Source of the DNA: Moritella sp. F3
GTDB taxonomy: Bacteria > Pseudomonadota > Gammaproteobacteria > Enterobacterales > Moritellaceae
Assembly: GCF_015082335.1 (NCBI RefSeq)
Contig: NZ_BLRL01000024.1
Coordinates: forward strand, 1-34,533
Length of the DNA: 34,533 nt
Direction: 5' to 3'
The notes beneath the pieces were generated by a model, which ran no database searches, was not told where the DNA came from, and was given only the letters and a program-made list of their open reading frames with translations. Shown in pieces: positions 16,126-23,351 of this stretch; position 1 is the first letter of the stretch; each line of letters begins with the position of its first letter. Made by a program: the position numbers and the translations under genes.

Positions 16126-18228
16126 CTACAAAGCCTCGCTTTGCTGCTTCTGTTCATCATCAGATTCTGCCGGTGGTCTCACATCAAACTGCACCGTTTT
16201 GTCATCTTGATCTTCCAAATACTTGCGTAGCTCCGGCGAGATCACACGTTCCTCATTAAATTTAGGTAATACGGGCACGTCGGTATTTGGCATCAATGCA
16301 ACACCGTCTTCTTGTTGTAATAACTGCTCCGCACGCATCAAGCTATACTTACGGTTACTGACACCGCGAATAGAGGCGTTGTTACGAATAATCGTTGCCT
16401 TAATGAATACCATCAAGTTGCGTTTTTTAGTCGATGAAGAGGTCGATTTAAATAAATTACCAATCCACGGAATATCGCCTAGCCAAGGAACCTTAGACAC
16501 ACTCTCTGTCACCTGCTCATCGAGTAAGCCACCAATCACGATAGTTTGGCCACTGTCAGCTAAAATAGTGGTATTCACTTGGCGTTTAGCAAAAGTGACA
16601 TCCACCGAAGTTGATCCCAGCACTTGCGATACTTCCTGCTCGATAGTTAATTGAACCGCGTCACCTTCATTAATTTGTGGTGTTACCTTTAACTTAATCC
16701 CCACTTCCTGACGCTCTACCGTTTGGAAAGGATTATCATTACCGGAACTGGCTGACGACCCAGTGATCACAGGGACTTCTTCACCAACAATGAATGACGC
16801 CTCTTGATTATCCAGCGTCATAATACTTGGTGTAGCAAGAATATTCGATTGTGAGTCATTTGCTGCCGCTTGAATAATCGCGCCAAAACTACCCGAGCTA
16901 TTCATGATTCCCGCAGCCAAACCATTGATGCCACTTAATGCCGAAGCAAGTGTCGATATATCACCAGATGTTGTAGATGTTGTACTTGTTGGATTCCCCT
17001 GAGCATCGGTACCAGTTGTTGTTGTCGTCTTATCCTGAGCATCATAAATACCAGCACCAATCGCAGTGACCGGTACTTGCGTACCATTATTAAATTGGGT
17101 ACCACCCGCTTCGGTTACCCATTGAATACCAAAGTTAACACCATCACCTTCTGACAGCTCAACAATAATCGCTTCAACCAGTACTTGGGCACGGCGAATA
17201 TCAAGTTGATTAATCACCTGCTCTAACGTGCGCATAACATCAGGTTGTGCAGTGATTACCAAGGAGTTGGTGTCTTCATGTGGTTCGATACTTAAATTGG
17301 GTTTCGAACTCGACTTCGATTTTGAGCCCGCTGTTGATTTTCCGCCTTCAAGCGAACTGCTCACGCCCTTTAAAACATCAGAAACTTCTTTCGCATTCGC
17401 GTATTTCAGGTAAATGACACGGGTATTACCGGTACTTTCTAATTCGCTATCTAACTGCTGAATCAACGTCGCGACACGCTGACGTGCTTTTGGATCACCA
17501 CTAATCACAACCGCATTCGTTCGATCATCCGCTACAATTTTAGGTTGTAAGATACTCGGAATTTTAGACTTACCATCGCCTTTGGTAAGGCTATCAATAA
17601 TACGCACCATTTCACTTGCAGATGCATATTTAAGATGAATAATATCGACTTCTTGATCACCCGCTTTATCCACACGGCGGACAATTTCCACTAAGCGATT
17701 AACCACCGCAGCACGGCCTGTTAGCATCAGCACATTTGATGGTTCATAATGCACGACGTTACCGCCACCGGCATTATCATTTAGCTGACGTAATAACGGC
17801 GATAACTCACGTACAGAGACATTACGGACAGGCACAACTCGCGTAACCATCTCGTCACCCTGACCAGGGTTTTGATCATCAACAACCGGAATGCTTGATG
17901 TTTTAGCCACTTTACTTTTAATTACTTTGAGTACACCGTTATCCATCTTCACGACGGCATAACCATAAACATCGAGTACATTAAGGAAGAATTGGTAGTA
18001 TTGCTCTTCGTTCAACAAATCATAACTGCGAACATTGACCTTGCCACGTACGCTTGGGTCTACAATCACGGTTTTATTTAAGTTTTTACCGACAACATTA
18101 ATAAACTCATTAATATCGGTACCTTTAAAACTTGCAGAATAGTCTGCAGCCATCGCAACACCACTCAAACTCAGCAATATGCCTGAGGCCAAGCCGGTTA
18201 ATTTTTTTCCAACGTTATTAAGGTTCAT
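16126..18228 (-). CDS. gspD: Type II secretion outer-membrane secretin D
   Basis: GspD forms the multimeric outer-membrane channel through which folded proteins leave. The 700-residue precursor has a signal peptide (about 1-27). N0 (about 30-100) and three N1-N3 repeats (about 125-190, 195-260, 268-350) follow, the repeats marked by VVPVRNVSVRELSPLL, IIHLKYASASEMVRI and VIYLKYANAKEVSDV. The secretin domain contains EEVPVITG, RQVNTTILADSGQTIVIGGL and VPWLGDIPWIGNLF. A Thr/Ser-rich stretch (about 400-425) interrupts the early secretin domain. The C-terminal tail (about 615-700) may bind a pilotin, but no pilotin gene is in this window. Confidence 0.97.
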   Translation of the reverse strand: MNLNNVGKKLTGLASGILLSLSGVAMAADYSASFKGTDINEFINVVGKNLNKTVIVDPSVRGKVNVRSYDLLNEEQYYQFFLNVLDVYGYAVVKMDNGVLKVIKSKVAKTSSIPVVDDQNPGQGDEMVTRVVPVRNVSVRELSPLLRQLNDNAGGGNVVHYEPSNVLMLTGRAAVVNRLVEIVRRVDKAGDQEVDIIHLKYASASEMVRIIDSLTKGDGKSKIPSILQPKIVADDRTNAVVISGDPKARQRVATLIQQLDSELESTGNTRVIYLKYANAKEVSDVLKGVSSSLEGGKSTAGSKSKSSSKPNLSIEPHEDTNSLVITAQPDVMRTLEQVINQLDIRRAQVLVEAIIVELSEGDGVNFGIQWVTEAGGTQFNNGTQVPVTAIGAGIYDAQDKTTTTTGTDAQGNPTSTTSTTSGDISTLASALSGINGLAAGIMNSSGSFGAIIQAAANDSQSNILATPSIMTLDNQEASFIVGEEVPVITGSSASSGNDNPFQTVERQEVGIKLKVTPQINEGDAVQLTIEQEVSQVLGSTSVDVTFAKRQVNTTILADSGQTIVIGGLLDEQVTESVSKVPWLGDIPWIGNLFKSTSSSTKKRNLMVFIKATIIRNNASIRGVSNRKYSLMRAEQLLQQEDGVALMPNTDVPVLPKFNEERVISPELRKYLEDQDDKTVQFDVRPPAESDDEQKQQSEAL

Positions 18229-18267
18229 CTTAATCCTTAGCTACCTAAATTTATACAGCTCAAATGG

Positions 18268-19140
18268 CTACTCTGGCATACTTAAATAAATACTGTGTAA
18301 TTGCCCATCACGTTCAACCGTCAATGACATTTCAGTCAAATCTCTAAGTTGTTTGGCGACTTCCATGGCTTGACGGGTATCAGTTAAATCATAACCATTT
18401 AACGATACGGCGAGATCATTGGCTTTCAAGCCAACTTCTTTAAATAATTCACGATTCTTACCCGGATTAACTCGATAACCGGATAATTTACCATTTTTAC
18501 GCACTGGTGAAATACGCACATAATCAGTAATACTGGCTGGATTTTTTAATAAATCTTTACGAAGATTAGAAAGCTCTGTTGGTGCATTATTTGAGCTGGT
18601 GTCATAAGATTTTCGTTGACTGCTTGTGCGGCTGAACTCTTCACCATCAAGCATCAACGTTTCTAAATTACTTTGATATTCAATAATGATACGATCAGGA
18701 AACACCTGTTTTAATATCGCATTACTCGCGCCAATTTCATCATCAATCGCATATGTTTCTTGTTTACCTTTATATTCAATAATCGCTAATGCAAGACTGG
18801 GTTCACTACTCGCAACAAGACCTGCCAACCTTAAATTCAATCGTGTTTTTGGGGCGTCAATGTCCTGTACTACAGGTGCAGACTTTTGAGTTTGCTGCTT
18901 ACCAAATAGATTTAAGCTACGCAGTGTATTTAACTCATAACTTTTAACTTGATTATTGCTACTATTCGAAATCGGTTGCCACGATATTGCAGAGTTTGAT
19001 GATGTTGACGGCCATAACTGCCAAGTCAACAATGCCGATTGATAACAAAATACCGCCAATAATAAATAACAACAACAGGTCGCAATTTGTTTTTGTGGTA
19101 GCTTAATGATCAACTGCTTAAGCCCGTCTAAATTATCCAT
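18268..19140 (-). CDS. gspC: Type II secretion inner-membrane protein C
   Basis: GspC couples the inner-membrane platform to the GspD secretin. The 290-residue protein has a short cytoplasmic tail, one membrane helix (about 19-38, with a CCC cluster at 22-24) and a periplasmic homology region (about 95-170). It ends in a PDZ domain (about 200-288; GLKANDLAVSLNGYDLTD). It is the first gene of the gsp operon and is 39 bases upstream of gspD. No convincing gspA or gspB lies upstream, where the strand switches to hslR. Confidence 0.95.
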   Translation of the reverse strand: MDNLDGLKQLIIKLPQKQIATCCCYLLLAVFCYQSALLTWQLWPSTSSNSAISWQPISNSSNNQVKSYELNTLRSLNLFGKQQTQKSAPVVQDIDAPKTRLNLRLAGLVASSEPSLALAIIEYKGKQETYAIDDEIGASNAILKQVFPDRIIIEYQSNLETLMLDGEEFSRTSSQRKSYDTSSNNAPTELSNLRKDLLKNPASITDYVRISPVRKNGKLSGYRVNPGKNRELFKEVGLKANDLAVSLNGYDLTDTRQAMEVAKQLRDLTEMSLTVERDGQLHSIYLSMPE

Positions 19141-19507
19141 TTTTGTATTACCCTAATACAGCATGATTCCAAAATAAGGTTCGTTTACCAACGTCTGTGA
19201 TGAATCTGATATGAATCGTAATTTAACCGAGTAATAGTAGCCCTATGGATTTACCGACACAAGCATTGATAACACAAAAGTAACAAAATCAGTCGAATAC
19301 CGACTAAGACTTAAGACTTTTTAAGATCACAGGTAAATTACAGCACTAATCTATAAAGGATATATGAATTCTGATGATTCGCCACACTGATATAACAACA
19401 CTTACAAATGAAACCATGATGAAAGAAATGTGAAATCCACTCACTAGTTTAGTTAATAAAATGTGTATTCCACATCAATAAAAGACTCTCTTACTGCTTT
19501 GTTTATC
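19141..19507. other. Divergent gspC/hslR intergenic region
   Basis: This AT-rich spacer must hold the gsp operon promoter (minus) upstream of gspC, but I could not pick one with confidence. A weak candidate on the minus strand is TTGTGT, a 17-bp spacer and TACTAT around 19227-19255. A small AGTCG/CGACT hairpin lies near 19291-19306. I see no gene, RNA or sigma32 heat-shock promoter that I would defend. Confidence 0.4.
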
Positions 19508-19516
19508 TGTTATAAT
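19508..19516 (+). promoter_or_regulatory. Extended -10 promoter of hslR-hslO
   Basis: TGTTATAAT is a perfect extended -10 element (TGnTATAAT) with no good -35 at normal spacing. The transcript would start near 19523, giving a short leader before hslR. No heat-shock sigma32 hexamers are obvious, although the products are heat-shock proteins in E. coli. Confidence 0.5.
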
Positions 19517-19559
19517 CAAGTCGATTAGAACGTTTATTTGGACTATGGTTGCATTTATT

Positions 19560-19961
19560 ATGTCAAAAAATACCAAACCAGATAGTAATGATGTGCGATT
19601 CGATAAATGGTTATGGGCAGCTCGGTTTTATAAGACCCGCGCCATTGCCAGAGAAATGATTCAAAGTGGTAAAATTCGCTACAATGATGAACGCACCAAG
19701 CCCAGTAAAACCGTTGAGTTGGGCGCAACAATAAAAATAAGACAAGGCTTTGATGAAAAGGAAGTGATCGTAAAGCAGCTTTCCGCACAAAGGAGAGGGG
19801 CACCAGAGGCTGCTACTTTGTATGAAGAAACACCAACCAGTGTTGAAAAGCGTGCACAAAATGATGTCGCGCGTAAACTGAATACATTATATAGCCCTCG
19901 CCCTGATAAACGTCCCGACAAGAAACAACGTCGAGATTTATTGCGGATAAAAAATCATTAA
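19560..19961 (+). CDS. hslR: Heat-shock protein 15, ribosome-associated S4-domain protein
   Basis: HslR (Hsp15) binds 50S subunits that carry a stalled nascent chain and helps recycle them. From the ATG at 19560 it has 133 residues; an ATG at 19545 would add five. The start is uncertain because neither has good ribosome-site spacing, but 19560 aligns better with E. coli. The S4 RNA-binding domain near the N-terminus contains VRFDKWLWAARFYKTRAIAR. The basic C-terminus PDKRPDKKQRRDLLRIK matches the E. coli tail. It is 19 bases upstream of hslO. Confidence 0.95.
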   Translation: MSKNTKPDSNDVRFDKWLWAARFYKTRAIAREMIQSGKIRYNDERTKPSKTVELGATIKIRQGFDEKEVIVKQLSAQRRGAPEAATLYEETPTSVEKRAQNDVARKLNTLYSPRPDKRPDKKQRRDLLRIKNH

Positions 19962-19980
19962 CTTTAACATCGAGAACATT

Positions 19981-20862
19981 ATGAGCCAGAAAGATTTATT
20001 ACACCGTTACCTATTTGAAGATCACCAAGTTCGCGGTGAAATAGTTCAGCTAGAACAGAGTTTTATCGATATTTTAGAAAATCTAAACTATCCAAGACCA
20101 GTACAACGCCTACTGGGTGAATTACAAGTTGCGACCAGTTTATTGACTGCAACATTGAAATTTAAAGGTTCAATTACAGTGCAATTACAAGGCGATGGTC
20201 CTGTAACACTTGCTGTAATCAACGGTAACGAAGAACTTGAACTACGCGGCGTAGCTCGTTGGAACGGTTCAGTACCAGATACAGACAATGTAAAAGAGTT
20301 AATCGGCAAAGGCGTGATGGTTATAACTATCTCACCAGACAAAGGCGAACGCTATCAAGGTATCGTTGACCTAGGTGGTGATACGTTACAAGAATGCCTA
20401 GAAAAATACTTTGAACAGTCAGAGCAGTTAACAACGCGTTTATGGTTCCGCACTGGTAAAGTGGGCTATAGAAAACAAGCTGCAGGCATGATGTTACAAA
20501 AACTACCCGCGTCAGATGACAAGAAAAGTTCACACGAAGACTTTGAACACCTAGCAGCATTAACTGAAACGATTAAAGATGACGAATTATTTAATCTTGA
20601 TGCTGAAGATGTGTTAGTTCGACTTTACCATCAAGAAAAAGTACGTTTATTTGACCCACAAACAGTATCATTTAAATGTGGTTGTTCACATGAACGTAGT
20701 GCTGCAGCATTACTTAATGTAGCAAAAGAAGAGCTACTTGAGATCATTGCTGAGAAAGGACAAATAGAGATGCACTGCGATTATTGCGGTTCACTTTATG
20801 CCTTCAATGCTGGTGATGTAGAAGATATACATACGCCACAAATAGGCAACCCTGTACACTAA
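19981..20862 (+). CDS. hslO: Redox-regulated chaperone Hsp33
   Basis: Hsp33 is a cytoplasmic holdase activated by oxidation and unfolding. The 293-residue protein contains the zinc-binding redox switch as CxC (Cys233, Cys235) and CxxC (Cys266, Cys269), aligned with E. coli Cys232/234/265/268. The N-terminal domain includes SITVQLQGDGPVTLAV and the linker DDELFNLDAEDVLVRLYH. It is in an apparent operon with hslR, the conserved E. coli pair. Confidence 0.97.
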   Translation: MSQKDLLHRYLFEDHQVRGEIVQLEQSFIDILENLNYPRPVQRLLGELQVATSLLTATLKFKGSITVQLQGDGPVTLAVINGNEELELRGVARWNGSVPDTDNVKELIGKGVMVITISPDKGERYQGIVDLGGDTLQECLEKYFEQSEQLTTRLWFRTGKVGYRKQAAGMMLQKLPASDDKKSSHEDFEHLAALTETIKDDELFNLDAEDVLVRLYHQEKVRLFDPQTVSFKCGCSHERSAAALLNVAKEELLEIIAEKGQIEMHCDYCGSLYAFNAGDVEDIHTPQIGNPVH

Positions 20863-21024
20863 GTTAATGCAAATTAGAGTGTATTAAATACACCGTCAAG
20901 CATAGCTCTGTATACAAAATTTAATAATAAGGGTGCCGTTAGTGCGCCCATTATTGAAATAATTAAACCCAACTTAATTTAATCTGAAACAATAAATTAA
21001 ACTCTGTACCCCCAGGAGATACCA
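20863..21024 (+). promoter_or_regulatory. pckA leader region with a hairpin
   Basis: The spacer before pckA holds a bulged stem: AATAAT plus GGGTGC (20923-20936) pairs with GCGCCC plus ATTATT (20944-20955), with one G-U and two unpaired A. No T run follows, so it is not a simple terminator. A small palindrome GTGTATTAAATACAC (20879-20893) precedes it. TTGAAA (20954-20959) with TTTAAT 18 bases on is a weak promoter candidate. Confidence 0.35.
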
Positions 21025-22656
21025 ATGACAGACGTAAAAAATAATAATACAGTTATTGGCGCCACTATCGATCTTTCGGTATATGGCATCAAGGACGTTG
21101 AAGAAATCGTATATAACCCTTCTTATGAACTGCTTTTTGAAGAAGAAACGAAAGCCGGTCTTGTCGGTTATGAAAAAGGTACAGTAACTGAATCAGGTGC
21201 AGTCGCTGTTGATACTGGTATCTTCACTGGTCGTTCACCAAAAGACAAATACATTGTACGTGACGACACGACACGCGACACGGTATGGTGGTCAGATCAA
21301 GGTAAAAATGATAACAAAGCGATCAGCCAAGACGTATGGAATGATCTTAAAACGCTAGTAACACAACAACTATCAACTAAGCGCTTATTCGTGGTTGATA
21401 CTTACTGTGGTGCAAATGCGAATACCCGTCTTAAAGTACGTTTCATCACAGAAGTTGCATGGCAAGCGCATTTCGTTAAAAACATGTTCATCCGTCCTAG
21501 CGAAGCAGAATTAGCAACGTACGAACCAGATTTCGTTGTAATGAATGGTGCTAAATGCACAAACCCTAACTGGGAAAAACAAGGTTTGAACTCTGAAAAC
21601 TTTGTGGCATTCAATTTAACAGAAAAAATTCAACTTATTGGTGGTACTTGGTACGGCGGCGAAATGAAAAAAGGTATGTTCTCTTACATGAACTACTTAT
21701 TGCCGCTGCAAGGTATTGCATCAATGCATTGTTCAGCAAACGTCAGCACTGAAGGTGAAACAGCAATCTTCTTTGGCCTTTCAGGTACCGGTAAAACAAC
21801 GTTATCAACAGATCCAAAACGTCAATTAATCGGTGATGATGAACATGGCTGGGATGATGATGGCGTATTCAACTTTGAAGGCGGCTGCTACGCAAAAACA
21901 ATCAAGTTAAGTGCAGAAGCTGAACCTGAAATTTTCGGCGCCATTCGTCGTGATGCATTACTTGAAAATGTAACCGTACTTGACGGCGGCGTTGTTGATT
22001 ATGATGATGGCTCTAAAACAGAAAACACCCGTGTTTCTTACCCTATCGAACATATCGAAAATATCGTTAAGCCGATCTCAAAAGGCGGTCACGCGAATAA
22101 AGTAATTTTCTTAAGTGCGGATGCATTTGGTGTTTTACCGCCAGTATCTAAACTAACGCCAGAGCAAACTAAATACCATTTCCTGTCAGGCTTTACAGCT
22201 AAGTTAGCAGGTACTGAGCGTGGTATTACAGAACCGACGCCAACATTCTCAGCCTGTTTCGGCGCGGCGTTCCTTTCTCTTCACCCGACTAAATACGGTC
22301 AAGAGTTAGTAAAACGTATGGAAGCATCTGGTGCGCAAGCTTACCTAGTTAATACCGGTTGGAATGGCACTGGTAAACGTATTTCAATTAAAGATACACG
22401 TGCAATCATCGATGCAATCCTTGATGGCTCTATTGAGAAAGCGGAAAGTAAAACAATCCCTTATTTCAATCTAGAAGTACCAACTACACTACCTGGTTGT
22501 GACACTAATATCCTTGACCCACGTGATACATATGAAGATGCAAACGTATGGGAAGAGAAAGCTGTAGACCTAGCTAAACGTTTCGTGAGCAACTTCGAGA
22601 AGTTCACTGATAACGAAGAAGGCAAAGCACTACTTGCTGCTGGTCCACAACTGTAA
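21025..22656 (+). CDS. pckA: ATP-dependent phosphoenolpyruvate carboxykinase
   Basis: PckA converts oxaloacetate and ATP to phosphoenolpyruvate, CO2 and ADP, the committed step of gluconeogenesis. The 543-residue protein is typical in length. It shows TGIFTGRSPKDKY (about 64-76), the kinase-1a P-loop GLSGTGKTT (251-259), metal-binding IGDDEHGWDDDGVFN and the adenine-site region NTGWNGTGKRISIKDTR. AGGAG precedes the ATG. In E. coli pckA neighbours hslO and lies close to greB, as here, but the intervening envZ-ompR pair is absent. Confidence 0.97.
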   Translation: MTDVKNNNTVIGATIDLSVYGIKDVEEIVYNPSYELLFEEETKAGLVGYEKGTVTESGAVAVDTGIFTGRSPKDKYIVRDDTTRDTVWWSDQGKNDNKAISQDVWNDLKTLVTQQLSTKRLFVVDTYCGANANTRLKVRFITEVAWQAHFVKNMFIRPSEAELATYEPDFVVMNGAKCTNPNWEKQGLNSENFVAFNLTEKIQLIGGTWYGGEMKKGMFSYMNYLLPLQGIASMHCSANVSTEGETAIFFGLSGTGKTTLSTDPKRQLIGDDEHGWDDDGVFNFEGGCYAKTIKLSAEAEPEIFGAIRRDALLENVTVLDGGVVDYDDGSKTENTRVSYPIEHIENIVKPISKGGHANKVIFLSADAFGVLPPVSKLTPEQTKYHFLSGFTAKLAGTERGITEPTPTFSACFGAAFLSLHPTKYGQELVKRMEASGAQAYLVNTGWNGTGKRISIKDTRAIIDAILDGSIEKAESKTIPYFNLEVPTTLPGCDTNILDPRDTYEDANVWEEKAVDLAKRFVSNFEKFTDNEEGKALLAAGPQL

Positions 22657-22702
22657 GAGTCTATTTAAATAAGTAATTAACATTACACCTGTTTAAATAA
22701 TA

Positions 22703-22743
22703 AAAAAATGCCAGTGTCGAGTCATCGATCTGGCATTTTTTAT
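22703..22743 (+). terminator. Terminator after pckA
   Basis: Arms AAAAAATGCCAG (22703-22714) and CTGGCATTTTTT (22730-22741) pair perfectly, with a small inner CGA/TCG stem, and end in a T run. This separates pckA from greB-tex. Confidence 0.9.
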
Positions 22744-22781
22744 ACCTCCAATAACGAAAATGAGCTATTCGGCCACGCTAT

Positions 22782-22790
22782 TGCTATAAT
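22782..22790 (+). promoter_or_regulatory. Extended -10 promoter of greB-tex
   Basis: TGCTATAAT fits TGnTATAAT exactly, with no clear -35. A start near 22797 would leave a leader of about 27 bases before the greB TTG codon. Confidence 0.5.
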
Positions 22791-22823
22791 TTCCTCTCAA
22801 TACCAACTAACAAGGTCACCGCA

Positions 22824-23309
22824 TTGGCTATATCAAACTTAATCACTCGAGTCGGCTGGGAAACCTTAGATAAACGTCTAAAATTCCTCTGGAAAGAAGA
22901 AAGACCAAGAGTCACAAAAGTTGTGTCTTGGGCCGCATCTTTAGGTGATCGCAGTGAAAATGCTGACTACAAAGAAAATAAACACTTACTTCGTACTATC
23001 GACCGTGAAATTCGATTTTTAGTCAAACGTCTGGAAGTATTAGAGATCGTCGATTATCGACCACAGCAAGATGGCACTGTCTATTTTGGCGCATACGCCG
23101 AATTAGAAGATGATGACGGCGAAACGATCCAATGTCGGATTGTCGGGCGTGACGAGTTAGACCCAAAACGTAATTTTGTGACTGTTGACTCGCCAATGGC
23201 AAAGGCTCTTATCGGTAAACAAGTCGATGATGAAGCGGTCGTACACACGCCTGCAGGTACAAAAACTTGGTATATAAACAAGATCCAATACACTCCCTTT
23301 ATCGGCTAA
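22824..23309 (+). CDS. greB: Transcript cleavage factor GreB
   Basis: GreB enters the RNA polymerase secondary channel and stimulates cleavage of backtracked RNA. The 161-residue protein has the N-terminal coiled coil, whose tip carries Asp42 and Glu45 in LGDRSENADYKENK. The FKBP-like C-terminal domain has DSPMAKALIGKQVDDEAVVHTPAG. The start is TTG, preceded by AAGG at about 8 bases; no in-frame ATG precedes the conserved N-terminus. A tex gene follows after 42 bases, the same pairing as E. coli greB-yhgF. Confidence 0.95.
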   Translation: MAISNLITRVGWETLDKRLKFLWKEERPRVTKVVSWAASLGDRSENADYKENKHLLRTIDREIRFLVKRLEVLEIVDYRPQQDGTVYFGAYAELEDDDGETIQCRIVGRDELDPKRNFVTVDSPMAKALIGKQVDDEAVVHTPAGTKTWYINKIQYTPFIG

Positions 23310-23351
23310 TCACCAATTAAGTCATCAATCTATTCATTTTAAGGATCCAAA

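Noticed and set aside
19558..19921. Three overlapping antisense frames opposite hslR
   Set aside because: They are shadows of the basic, conserved hslR coding sequence, with no start signals or recognisable domains.
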